DNA from: WHSW01 sp963781265
Lineage (GTDB): Bacteria > Actinomycetota > Thermoleophilia > Solirubrobacterales > 70-9
DNA length: 64,000 bases
Direction: 5' to 3'
Assembly: GCA_963781265.1 (NCBI GenBank)
Contig: CAWAFH010000018.1
Location: 744,001-808,000, forward strand
Shown here: positions 8,677 through 16,799 of the stretch, one piece after another
How the letters are laid out: the number at the start of each line of letters is the position of its first letter
Position numbering within the stretch: the stretch's first letter is position 1
Position numbers and translations under genes: made by a program
Notes under the pieces: generated by a model
Database searches by the model: none
What the model was told of the DNA's origin: nothing
What the model saw: only the letters and a program-made list of their open reading frames with translations

Positions 8677-9174
8677 ATGGAAGTTCACCCGCGCATCGAC
8701 CTCGCGATCGCCGCCCGCCACGGGCTCGGCCGCCGGCGACGACTGCCGCTTTCAGGCCGCGTCAGGGCCCGGATGTTCACGACCGGTCTCGATCGCGACC
8801 TCGCCGCCGGAGCGGACCCCGGCGGTGACCCCACCCTGACGCTTCGAGCCCAGCATCTGCGCTCGGCCCACGTTCGCCATCAGCTGGCCGAGGGCCTGCG
8901 CGACACCGTTCGCCGCGCCCACCGCCCGTCGCGGCTGAGCGCCGCGGCACCGATCTCCCGAGCGGCCGTGCGATCGAATGAGAGCCTCCTCGCCGAGCTT
9001 GCCGATCGCCTCGACTCCGAGCCGGCGGCCGAGGCGGGTGGGATCGCAGCGGCCAACCTGCTGCTCACCGACGGCACCTCGCCGCTCTGGGTGAATGGCG
9101 ACCCGCGCGAGCTTCACGACCTGCTCGGCATGGCGCTCTTCCGCCTCGGCCGTGCCGGAGGCGAGCCGCGATGA
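8677..9174 (+). CDS. Uncharacterised protein in kdp locus, paralogue A
   Basis: 165 residues, soluble, with no signal peptide or membrane segment. I do not recognise a family. It is clearly related to the next gene. Both share an N-terminal LDR-x-LA-x-G-x-DP segment, a following region with HVR in an ADQLSTDHVRR-like context, a middle helix ending near LAELADRL, and a C-terminal SPLW motif followed by a hydrophobic helix. Extra N-terminal residues are Arg-rich. The stop overlaps the next start (ATGA). Lying between kdpE and kdpF, it is probably transcribed with the pump and may be regulatory; that is inference from position. Confidence 0.75.
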   Translation: MEVHPRIDLAIAARHGLGRRRRLPLSGRVRARMFTTGLDRDLAAGADPGGDPTLTLRAQHLRSAHVRHQLAEGLRDTVRRAHRPSRLSAAAPISRAAVRSNESLLAELADRLDSEPAAEAGGIAAANLLLTDGTSPLWVNGDPRELHDLLGMALFRLGRAGGEPR

Positions 9175-9593
9175 ACGCCGTCGAGATCCCCGAGCGCGCG
9201 CTCGCCGCCCTGTGCAGCTGCGAGCTCGATCGCGCGCTCGCCGGCGGCACGGACCCGGCCTCCGACAGCCTCCTCGCCCGCCGGGCAGACCAGCTTTCGA
9301 CCGATCACGTTCGCCGTACGCTCGCCGCCGATCTGCGCGCGGCGATCGTCAGCGCCGAGCACCCGCGCCGGTTCAGCGGGCCGTCGCCCGCCGCCGCCGC
9401 AGCGATCCGTGGCCAGCGCTCGCGCCTCGAGCGCCTTGTGGCCCGTCTCGAGTCGGGCGAGCCGGCCGGCCTGCGTGGCGTCGCCGCCGTCGCCGCCCTG
9501 GTCGAGGACTCCGAGTCGCCGCTTTGGAACGGGCGCCGCGCGACCGACCTCGTCGCCGAGGTCAACTGCGCCCTGAACGGGATCGAGGACTGA
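9171..9593 (+). CDS. Uncharacterised protein in kdp locus, paralogue B
   Basis: 140 residues, paralogous to the gene just upstream. Shared elements include LDRALAGGTDP, HVRRTLAADLRAAI and a C-terminal ESPLW before the final helix (TDLVAEVNCAL). There are two cysteines near the N-terminus (LCSCEL) that paralogue A lacks. There are no membrane helices or catalytic motifs I can name. It overlaps paralogue A by 4 bp, and the next start (the 26-residue peptide) comes 1 bp after its stop, so translation is likely coupled into the pump genes. Confidence 0.75.
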   Translation: MNAVEIPERALAALCSCELDRALAGGTDPASDSLLARRADQLSTDHVRRTLAADLRAAIVSAEHPRRFSGPSPAAAAAIRGQRSRLERLVARLESGEPAGLRGVAAVAALVEDSESPLWNGRRATDLVAEVNCALNGIED

Positions 9594-9594
9594 G

Positions 9595-9675
9595 ATGGAC
9601 CTGATCTCGATCGTCTTGGCCGTTGCCTTCTTCGCGCTCATGTGGGCGCTGGTCGAGGGGCTGGATCGTCTATGA
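9595..9675 (+). CDS. 26-residue membrane peptide preceding KdpF
   Basis: The frame encodes MDLISIVLAVAFF followed by ALMWALVEGLDRL, which is one transmembrane helix and a short charged tail. It starts 1 bp after paralogue B and its TGA overlaps the KdpF ATG (ATGA), so it is inside a chain of coupled starts. It resembles KdpF in size and topology but has a different sequence (Trp-Ala-Leu-Val-Glu-Gly end). It may be a second small subunit or a leader peptide. The call rests on coupling and composition. Confidence 0.6.
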   Translation: MDLISIVLAVAFFALMWALVEGLDRL

Positions 9676-9761
9676 GCGCCGCTGAGGTCATCGGTCTGGT
9701 CGTCGCGTTCGCGCTCTCGCTCTACCTGCTCTACGCGCTGTTCTTCGGTGAGGAGCTCTGA
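9672..9761 (+). CDS. kdpF: K+-transporting ATPase small subunit KdpF
   Basis: 29 residues: MSAAEVIGLVVAF then ALSLYLLYALFFGEEL. The single helix with LxYLLYALF near the end matches KdpF, the lipid-like peptide that stabilises the KdpABC complex. The start overlaps the preceding peptide, and kdpA begins 2 bp after the stop. It is too short for most automated gene callers. Confidence 0.8.
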   Translation: MSAAEVIGLVVAFALSLYLLYALFFGEEL

Positions 9762-9763
9762 GC

Positions 9764-11521
9764 ATGACCGCCGAGGGGGTGCTCCAGCTCGCCTTCTACG
9801 TCGTCGTCTTGACGGCGGTCGCCGTGCCGCTCGGCCATTACATGGCCCGCGTCTACGAGGGCGATCGAGTCTTTCTGACCCGGATCCTCGGGCCGCTCGA
9901 GCGGCTCATCTACCGGATGCTCGGACGCAGCGCCACGGTCGAGCAGGACTGGAAGGCCTACGCCAAGACGGTGCTCGTCTTCAGCCTCCTGTTCTGGCTC
10001 CTGCTGTACGTGATCCTGCGCGCGCAGAGCGTCCTGCCCTTCAACCCGGAGGGGTTCGGCGCCGGGCCGGCGGACCTGACGTTCAACACGACGACCTCGT
10101 TCGTGACCAACACGAACTGGCAGTTCTACGGCGGCGAGACGACGCTCTCGTACTTCTCGCAGATGGCCGGGCTCACGGTTCAGAACTTCGTCTCGGCCGC
10201 GGTGGGCATGGCCGTGCTCGTGGCCGTGATCCGCGGGATCCGCAGCCGTGCCGGCAAGTCGCTCGGCAACTTCTGGCAGGACATCACCCGGACGCTGCTC
10301 TACATCCTGCTCCCGCTCGCGATCGTCGGCGCGCTGATCCTCGTCTCCCAGGGCGTGATCCAGAGCCTCACCGGTTACCAGGACGTCAGCACCGTCACGG
10401 GTGACAGCCAGACCCTGGCGATGGGCCCGGCGGCCTCCCAGATCGCGATCAAGCAGCTGGGCACCAACGGGGGCGGCTTCTTCAACGTCAACTCCTCCTT
10501 CCCGTTCGAGAACCCGACCGCGTTCTCGGGCTTCGTCGAGCTGCTGTTCATCCTCATGATCCCGGCCGGGCTGGTGTTCACGTACGGCCGCATGGTCGGC
10601 AGCCGCCGCCAGGGCTGGGCCCTGTACGGAGCGATGGCGGTGCTGATGATCGGCGGGATGGTCACCGCCACCGCCGCCGAGCAGCACGGCTCGCCCGCCC
10701 AGGACAAGGCCGGGCTCGAGCTCGCCGCCGCCGACGGGACCACGGGCGGCAACATGGAGGGCAAGGAGGTCCGCAACGGGATCGCCAGCAGCGCCATCTG
10801 GGCGAGCTGGACCACGGACGCCTCCAACGGCTCGGTCAACTCCGCCCACGACGCGTACACGGGGATCGGCGGCGCCGTGCCGCTGGCGAACATGATGACC
10901 GGCGAGGTGATCTTCGGCGGGGTCGGCTCCGGCCTCTACGGGATGCTGCTGTTCGTCCTGCTGACCGTGTTCATCGCCGGGCTGATGGTCGGGCGCACGC
11001 CGGAGTACCTCGGCAAGAAGATCGAGGCGCGCGAGGTCAAGTTGGTCCTGGTCGGGGTGCTGGTGATGCCGATCGTCGTGCTCGGGTTCACGGCGATCGC
11101 GGTGGCGACCAAGTACGGCGATCCATCGATCTACAACCCAGGCCCCCAGGGCTTCTCCGAGACCCTCTACGCCTACGTCTCGCAGACCAACAACAACGGC
11201 TCGGCGTTCGCCGGCTTCACCGGCTTCGTCCAGCCCAACGCCCCCGGCAACGCCGGCTCCTACACGATCACCTTCGCCAACCTGGTCGGCGGACTGGCGC
11301 TGTTCTTCGGCCGCTACCCGATCATGATCGGGCTGCTGGCGATCGCCGGCTCGCTCGCCGGCAAGAAGGTCTCGCCGGCGGGCCCGGGCACCTTCCGCAC
11401 CGACACGCCGACGTTCGTCGTCCTGTTGCTGGCGATCGTGCTGATCGTCGGCGCCCTGACCTTCTTCCCCGCCCTGCTCCTCGGCCCGATCGTCCAGGGC
11501 CTGTCAACCCAGCTCTTCTAA
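9764..11521 (+). CDS. kdpA: K+-transporting ATPase subunit A
   Basis: 585 residues, the channel-like subunit of the Kdp P-type pump, with about ten membrane helices and four selectivity-filter loops. Visible filter regions are TTTSFVTNTNWQ, GTNGGGFFNVNS, GEVIFGGVGSGLYG and NNNGSAFAG. The family length is normally 550-600. It moves K+ through the membrane toward KdpB. It lies between kdpF and kdpC, four bases before the kdpC ATG. Confidence 0.96.
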   Translation: MTAEGVLQLAFYVVVLTAVAVPLGHYMARVYEGDRVFLTRILGPLERLIYRMLGRSATVEQDWKAYAKTVLVFSLLFWLLLYVILRAQSVLPFNPEGFGAGPADLTFNTTTSFVTNTNWQFYGGETTLSYFSQMAGLTVQNFVSAAVGMAVLVAVIRGIRSRAGKSLGNFWQDITRTLLYILLPLAIVGALILVSQGVIQSLTGYQDVSTVTGDSQTLAMGPAASQIAIKQLGTNGGGFFNVNSSFPFENPTAFSGFVELLFILMIPAGLVFTYGRMVGSRRQGWALYGAMAVLMIGGMVTATAAEQHGSPAQDKAGLELAAADGTTGGNMEGKEVRNGIASSAIWASWTTDASNGSVNSAHDAYTGIGGAVPLANMMTGEVIFGGVGSGLYGMLLFVLLTVFIAGLMVGRTPEYLGKKIEAREVKLVLVGVLVMPIVVLGFTAIAVATKYGDPSIYNPGPQGFSETLYAYVSQTNNNGSAFAGFTGFVQPNAPGNAGSYTITFANLVGGLALFFGRYPIMIGLLAIAGSLAGKKVSPAGPGTFRTDTPTFVVLLLAIVLIVGALTFFPALLLGPIVQGLSTQLF

Positions 11522-11525
11522 GACC

Positions 11526-12156
11526 ATGAGAAAAGACTTCATCGCCTCCGCAATCGCAGTCGTCATCTTCACGGTGCTGTTCGGCCTCGTCTACCCGCTG
11601 GTGATCACCGGCGTCTCGCAGGTCGCCTTCCCCGGCAAGGCCGACGGCAGCCAGATCGAGCGCGACGGCAAGGTCATCGGCTCGAGCCTGATCGGCCAGG
11701 AGTTCACCAAGCGCGTGCCGCGCGACGGCAACCCGAAGAAGTTCCACCGCGTCCCCGACCCGCGCTACTTCCAGGGCCGTCCCTCGGCGACCGGTTACTC
11801 CGCCGACGTCACCTACTTCAACAACCTCGGCCCCAACAACGCCGAGCTATCGCAGATGTTCAAGGACAACCTGGCCGCCTACCTGGAGCTCGAGGGCCCG
11901 CTATGACCCGGGCCTCACCGCCGCCGACGTTCCCGTCGACGCGGTCACGACGTCGGCCTCCGGGGTCGATCCCCATATCTCCGAGGCGAACGCCCGGATC
12001 CAGGCGAACCGGATCGCCGAGGTCCGGGGCCTGCCGCTCGACCGGGTAATGGAGCTGATCGACGAGCACACGGCCGGCCGCGCGCTCGGCTTCCTGGGCG
12101 AGCCCGGGGTGAACGTGCTCGAACTCAACATCGCGCTTGACGAGGAGGCATCGTGA
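11526..12156 (+). pseudogene. kdpC: K+-transporting ATPase subunit C, frameshifted
   Basis: The first frame (11526-11906, 126 residues) gives the N-terminal membrane anchor and the KdpC sequence up to LELEGPL, then stops. The family sequence continues at once in the neighbouring frame: YDPGLTAADVPVDAVTTSAS, then DPHISEANARIQ and so on to a stop at 12154-12156 that overlaps the kdpB GTG. Removing one base near 11896-11899 (turning CCGCTATGAC into CCGTATGAC) restores one protein of about 209 residues, the expected size. The conserved second half argues for a recent event or a sequencing error. KdpC assembles KdpA with KdpB and aids ATP binding. Its place before kdpB is unlike the usual kdpABC order. 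Confidence 0.85.
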
Positions 12157-14234
12157 CGGAGCGTGCGCAGCAGTCAGTCTTCAACGCCGCAACCCTGCGG
12201 ACGGCGATCCTCGCCAGCGTGCGCAAGCTCGACCCGCGGTGGATGGTCCACAACCCGGTCATGTTCGTGGTCGAGGTCGGCGCCCTGTTCACGACCGTCG
12301 GGTTCCTGATCCAGATCTTCGGCGGCGATCCGCTCGGCGGCGGCGACGAGCCGTCGTGGTTCACGGGGGTCGTCTCGCTGTGGCTCTGGCTCACGGCCGT
12401 GTTCGGCAACCTCGCCGAGGCGCTCGCCGAGGGCCGCGGCAAGGCACAGGCCGACGCCCTGCGCGCGATGCGGACCGAGACCGTTGCCCGGTTGCGCGAC
12501 GGCGGCACCGTGGCCGCGAACGAGCTCGCGAAGGGCGACGTGGTCGTCGTCGAGGCGGGCGAGGTGATCCCCGGCGACGGGACCGTGATCGAGGGCATCG
12601 CCTCGGTCGACGAGTCCGCGGTCACCGGCGAGTCCGCGCCCGTGATCCGCGAGGCCGGCGGCGATCGCAGCGCGGTGACCGGCGGCACCCGGGTGCTCTC
12701 GGACCGGATCGTGGTCGAGATCACCCAGGAGCCCGGCAAGAGCTTTCTCGACCGGATGATCGCCCTCGTCGAGGGCGCCAGCCGGCGCAAGACCCCGAAC
12801 GAGATCGCGCTCGGGATCCTGCTTGCCGGCCTGACGCTCGTCTTCCTGGTCGTCGTCGTCACCCTGCGGCCGTACGCCACCTTCGCCGGCACGAACGTCT
12901 CGATGACGACGCTGATCGCGCTGCTGGTGGCGCTGATCCCGACCACGATCGGCGCCCTGCTCTCGGCGATCGGGATCGCCGGCATGGACCGGCTCGTGCG
13001 CCGCAATGTTCTGGCGCTCTCCGGGCGCGCTGTCGAGGCCTCCGGCGACGTCGACGTGCTCCTGCTCGACAAGACCGGCACGATCACGCTCGGCAACCGC
13101 CAGGCGACCGAGTTCCTCCCGATGCCCGGGGTGACCGAGGTCGAGCTCGCCGAGGCCGCCCAATACGCCTCGCTCGCCGACGAGACCCCGGAGGGGCGCT
13201 CAATCGTGGTGCTCGCAAAGCAGTACGGGATCCGCGAGCACGAGCTCTCCACACATGCGAGCTTCGTCCCCTTCAGCGCCGAGACGCGGATGAGCGGCGT
13301 CGACCTCGACGGCAGCCGGATCCGCAAGGGCGCCGGCGACGCGATCCTCGCCTTCGTCGAGGAGGCCGGCGGCCAGGCGCCCCCGGAGCTGCGCGAGACG
13401 CTCGACCGGATCGCCCGTGAGGGAGGCACCCCGCTTGCCGTCAGCCGCAACGAGCAGGTGCTCGGCGTCGTCTATCTCAAGGATGTGATCAAGGAGGGGA
13501 TGAACGAGCGCTTCGCCCAGCTGCGGGCGATGGGCATCCGCACGGTGATGGTGACCGGCGACAACCCGCTCACCGCGGCAAAGATCGCCGGCGAGTCCGG
13601 CGTCGACGACTTCCTCGCCGAGGCGACCCCGGAGCGCAAGCTCGAGCTGATCCGCGAGGAGCAGGTCGAGGGCAGGCTGGTGGCGATGACCGGCGACGGC
13701 ACCAACGACGCACCCGCGCTGGCGCAGGCCGACGTCGGGGTGGCGATGAACACGGGCACCCAGGCGGCGCGCGAGGCCGGCAACATGGTCGACCTCGACT
13801 CCAATCCGACGAAGCTCATCGAGATCGTCGAGATCGGCAAGCAGCTACTGATCACGCGCGGCGCGCTGACCACCTTCTCGGTCGCCAACGACATCGCCAA
13901 GTACTTCGCGATCCTGCCGGCGATCTTCGCCGCCACCTACGTCGCCGCGGGCGCCAGCACCGGAGCGGACTCGTTCGGCGGCGGGCCGCTCGACAAGCTC
14001 AACATCATGGACCTGGGCACGCCCGAGTCGGCGATCGTCTCAGCGATCATCTTCAACGCGCTGATCATCCCGCTGCTGGTCCCGCTGGCTCTGCGAGGCG
14101 TCCGCTACCGGGCCGTCGGCGCGACCGCGCTGCTGCGCCGAAACATGCTGATCTACGGGCTCGGCGGCGTGATCGCCCCGTTCATCGGGATCAAGCTGGT
14201 GGACCTCCTCGTCCACAACGTGTTCGGCGCCTGA
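12153..14234 (+). CDS. kdpB: K+-transporting P-type ATPase subunit B
   Basis: 693 residues, the catalytic subunit. The actuator domain has the ESAPVIRE loop preceded by AVTGE (TGES region). The phosphorylated Asp306 is in LLLDKTGTITLGN, the nucleotide-binding domain carries KGAGDAI, and the hinge has MVTGDNPLTA and MTGDGTNDAPALAQADVG. ATP hydrolysis here drives K+ import through KdpA. The GTG start overlaps the true end of kdpC by 4 bp. The length is normal for the family. Confidence 0.96.
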   Translation: MTERAQQSVFNAATLRTAILASVRKLDPRWMVHNPVMFVVEVGALFTTVGFLIQIFGGDPLGGGDEPSWFTGVVSLWLWLTAVFGNLAEALAEGRGKAQADALRAMRTETVARLRDGGTVAANELAKGDVVVVEAGEVIPGDGTVIEGIASVDESAVTGESAPVIREAGGDRSAVTGGTRVLSDRIVVEITQEPGKSFLDRMIALVEGASRRKTPNEIALGILLAGLTLVFLVVVVTLRPYATFAGTNVSMTTLIALLVALIPTTIGALLSAIGIAGMDRLVRRNVLALSGRAVEASGDVDVLLLDKTGTITLGNRQATEFLPMPGVTEVELAEAAQYASLADETPEGRSIVVLAKQYGIREHELSTHASFVPFSAETRMSGVDLDGSRIRKGAGDAILAFVEEAGGQAPPELRETLDRIAREGGTPLAVSRNEQVLGVVYLKDVIKEGMNERFAQLRAMGIRTVMVTGDNPLTAAKIAGESGVDDFLAEATPERKLELIREEQVEGRLVAMTGDGTNDAPALAQADVGVAMNTGTQAAREAGNMVDLDSNPTKLIEIVEIGKQLLITRGALTTFSVANDIAKYFAILPAIFAATYVAAGASTGADSFGGGPLDKLNIMDLGTPESAIVSAIIFNALIIPLLVPLALRGVRYRAVGATALLRRNMLIYGLGGVIAPFIGIKLVDLLVHNVFGA

Positions 14235-14269
14235 CGCGGGCGGCGCCTGACAGGAGGACAATCCGGCCC

Positions 14270-15400
14270 ATGGTTCGAGCCGGCCGCGGCCATTACAAGA
14301 TCTTCCTCGGGATGGCGGCCGGGGTCGGCAAGACCTTCCGGATGCTGCAGGAGGGCCAGGCGGAGAAGGCGGCCGGGCGCGACGTGGTGCTCGCCTACCT
14401 CGAGCCGCACGGCCGGGCCGAGACCGAGGCGCAGGCCGAGGGCCTCGAGCAGCTGCCGCGGCGCCAGGTGACCTACCGGGACACCGAGCTCGAGGAGATG
14501 GACCTGCCGGCGATCTTTCGCCGCGCTCCGGACCTGGCGCTGGTCGACGAGCTGGCCCACACCAACGCTCCCGGGCTCGAGCACGCCAAACGCTACGAGG
14601 ACATCGACGACGTCCTGGACGCCGGGATCGACGTCTTCTCGACCGTCAACGTCCAGCACCTCGAGAGCCTCAACGACCGCGTCGCCGAGCTCACCGGCGT
14701 GCGGGTGCGCGAGACCTTCCCGGACACCGTCCTCACCTCCGCCGACGAGGTCGTGTTGCTCGACCTCACGCCGGAGAACCTGATCGAGCGCCTGCGGGCC
14801 GGCAAGATCTACCCGTCCGAGCGGATCGAGGCCTCGCTCAACAACTTCTTCCGGATCGAGAATCTGGCCACACTGCGCGAGCTGGCGCTGCGCCAGACGG
14901 CCGAGGAGGTCGAGGCGAAGGCGCGGCCGCGTCGCACCGAGGAGGCGCTCGGAACCCGCGAGCAGGTGATCGAGGCGGCGCCGCAGGCAGTCGCCGAGCG
15001 CGTGCTGGCGCTGGTGCGTCCGCGGACGAGCTCGCAGCGCCTCGTGCGGCGGGCCTGGCGATCGGCGCAGCGGCTCGGCGGCGATCTGGACCTGCTCTAC
15101 GTGGCGGAGCCTGGGTCCGAGCCGACGGCCGAGGAGCGGGAGCAGCTCGGCGCCCTCGGGCGCCTGGCGGCCGTGCTCGGCGCCCGGCTGCTGGTCGAGG
15201 AGGGCGATGACGTGGCGGACGTCGCTGCAGCGGTCGCCGCCGAGCGGGGGTCGACCTACGTGCTGATCGGCCAGCCGCGGTTGCGGACCGGCCTCGGGCG
15301 GCTGCGCGAGTCGCTGCCCGAGCGCCTGGTCCGCAAGATGCCCGGGGTCGACGTCAGGATCGTCGCCGACCGCTCGCTGCTCGAGGAGCGCGAGCCATGA
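14270..15400 (+). CDS. KdpD N-terminal sensor module as a separate protein (KdpD domain + universal stress domain)
   Basis: 376 residues. Residues 1-210 are the KdpD cytoplasmic sensor domain. It has a Walker A (GMAAGVGKT, Lys21), YLEPHGR, VDELAHTNAPG as Walker B, and STVNVQHLESLND. Residues about 235-370 are a universal-stress-like domain (LVRPRTSSQRLVRRAWR, then GRLRESLPERLVRK). The membrane and kinase domains are absent and are encoded at 6545, at the other end of the locus. Together the two proteins make up one full KdpD. It overlaps the next gene by 4 bp (ATGA). It presumably senses K+ or nucleotide and acts on the kinase in trans. Confidence 0.9.
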   Translation: MVRAGRGHYKIFLGMAAGVGKTFRMLQEGQAEKAAGRDVVLAYLEPHGRAETEAQAEGLEQLPRRQVTYRDTELEEMDLPAIFRRAPDLALVDELAHTNAPGLEHAKRYEDIDDVLDAGIDVFSTVNVQHLESLNDRVAELTGVRVRETFPDTVLTSADEVVLLDLTPENLIERLRAGKIYPSERIEASLNNFFRIENLATLRELALRQTAEEVEAKARPRRTEEALGTREQVIEAAPQAVAERVLALVRPRTSSQRLVRRAWRSAQRLGGDLDLLYVAEPGSEPTAEEREQLGALGRLAAVLGARLLVEEGDDVADVAAAVAAERGSTYVLIGQPRLRTGLGRLRESLPERLVRKMPGVDVRIVADRSLLEEREP

Positions 15401-15906
15401 GCCCGCTGTTCGGTCGCGGACGCCGCCAGCCTGGCTCCGAGCGCCGGATCCTGTTTCCGTTCCTCGGCTCGGTGCTCTCCGAGCGCAGCCTCGACTCGAC
15501 CATCCGACTCGCCCGCGCCCAGGACGCGATGCTGATCCCGGCGTACCTGGCGATCATCCCGAAGGAGCTCGCGATCGAGGCGCCGCTCGGGATCGAATGC
15601 GAGGGCGCGCTGTCGCTGCTCGAGCTGATCGAGCAACGGGCCGCGAAGGCCGGCGTCGCGGTCGACTCGCGGATCGAGCGCGGGCGGACGGCGCGCCATG
15701 CGCTCGCATCGCTGATCGAGCAGGAGCGCTTCGACGCGATCGTCCTGCCGGCGCGGACGAGCCACTCGGACGGCTTCACGCCCGCCGACATCGCCTGGGC
15801 GCTCGAGACGGCGCCCGGCGAGGTGCTCGTCCTGCGGCCCGGCCGCTCGGATTCGCGTCCAGACGCGGATTTGCAGCCGCCCACGCGGGTAAAGTCTGCG
15901 CCATGA
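15397..15906 (+). CDS. Universal stress protein-like protein
   Basis: 169 residues. The N-terminal RILFPFLGSVLSERSLDSTI matches the first strand and helix of UspA-like domains, and the C-terminal IVLPARTSHSDGF and VLVLRPG match the last strands. The nucleotide-binding G-x2-G-x9-G(S/T) motif is not clear, so ATP binding is doubtful. It is translationally coupled to the KdpD sensor module upstream (4-bp overlap) and to the small membrane protein downstream (ATGA), suggesting a K+/osmotic stress role. Confidence 0.7.
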   Translation: MSPLFGRGRRQPGSERRILFPFLGSVLSERSLDSTIRLARAQDAMLIPAYLAIIPKELAIEAPLGIECEGALSLLELIEQRAAKAGVAVDSRIERGRTARHALASLIEQERFDAIVLPARTSHSDGFTPADIAWALETAPGEVLVLRPGRSDSRPDADLQPPTRVKSAP

Positions 15907-16121
15907 CTATGGGCAGCGGACTCTTCTTGATCGCCGTCGGCGCGATCCTGCGGTACGCCGTCAACGACGAGTGGGACGCGGTCAACCTCGAGACGGTCGG
16001 GCTGATCCTGATGATCGTCGGCGCGATCGGGTTCGTCGTCGGCGCGATCTATGCATTCGGCCGCGACGGCCGCCGCGATGCGGTCGTCGTCGAGCGCGAC
16101 CCTCGCGACCCGCGCTACTAG
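15903..16121 (+). CDS. Small two-helix membrane protein (DUF6458-like)
   Basis: 72 residues: MTMGSGLFLIAVGAILRYAV forms the first helix and VGLILMIVGAIGFVVGAIYA the second, followed by an acidic/basic tail ending RDPRY. The G-x-GLFLIAVGAIL opening and NLETVGLILMIVG are typical of small actinobacterial membrane proteins of the DUF6458 type. It is the last gene of the kdp-side operon and overlaps the stress protein stop. Function unknown. Confidence 0.75.
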   Translation: MTMGSGLFLIAVGAILRYAVNDEWDAVNLETVGLILMIVGAIGFVVGAIYAFGRDGRRDAVVVERDPRDPRY

Positions 16122-16127
16122 GGACCC

Positions 16128-16799
16128 TCAGCGTCGAGCCGAGGAGTCCTCGCCAGGCAGCCGCGTGGACGCGTGCGCGAGGAGCCTGAGATCCGTGTGA
16201 AGCGCCGGCAGGAACGGTGAGTTCGGGGTCACCCGCTCGATCAGCGCAACCGACTCACGGTAGTGGCCCTCCATGCTGCTCACGCTGGTGCCGAGCCGCT
16301 CCTCGAGCGAGCTGCCGAACGCCGTGATGCCCCAGCGCAGTCCGCGGATGTCAGAGAGCTTGTCGGCGGCGAAGACCGTTGCCGCCCGCTCGCCCGCTGC
16401 GGCGACCTGCTCGCGCAGCGCCGCCTTGCGCCGCTCGAACGATTCGATCGTGGGGTCCTCGGTGAGCGCGAGGACGAGCGCGCAGACGCCGTCGCTCATC
16501 TCGGCGCGCAGGGTCTCCTCGGTCAGCGTTCCGCGCTCGACCGCGTCGTGCAGCAGCCCGGCCGTGACGAGCTCGTCGTCGAAGCCGGCATTGCGCAGCA
16601 GGCGCGCGACCTCCGTCACGTGATCGAGAAACGGGCGGCCGTCGTTGTTCCGATTCTGGCCGTCGTGGGCGGATTCGGCCAGCACGAAGGCGTGAGCCAG
16701 AATCGGTGAGTCCGCGATCCAGATTGGAGCGCGACGCATCCCCACAGGCGCCGGCCGCCCATCGCGCCCGCCCGCGGGGGCAAGCGATGCGTGGCTCAC
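16128..16799 (-). CDS. HD-domain protein related to RelA/SpoT-type hydrolases
   Basis: 223 residues from the GTG at 16797-16799, which overlaps the upstream gene stop by 4 bp; an ATG at 16737-16739 (MRRAPIW) is an alternative start. The metal-binding HD signature is GLLHDAVERG, with an upstream His in ESAHDGQ and DHVTEVARLL, and a downstream KLSDIRGL, as in the hydrolase half of (p)ppGpp enzymes and their small relatives. There is no synthetase domain. It could hydrolyse a nucleotide or alarmone; the substrate is not known. Confidence 0.75.
   Translation of the reverse strand: MSHASLAPAGGRDGRPAPVGMRRAPIWIADSPILAHAFVLAESAHDGQNRNNDGRPFLDHVTEVARLLRNAGFDDELVTAGLLHDAVERGTLTEETLRAEMSDGVCALVLALTEDPTIESFERRKAALREQVAAAGERAATVFAADKLSDIRGLRWGITAFGSSLEERLGTSVSSMEGHYRESVALIERVTPNSPFLPALHTDLRLLAHASTRLPGEDSSARR

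Noticed and set aside
6545..15400. Split KdpD as a simple assembly inversion
   Set aside because: Both halves have their own start, stop and 4-bp couplings to neighbours (kdpE and the stress protein), which a misassembly would not create.
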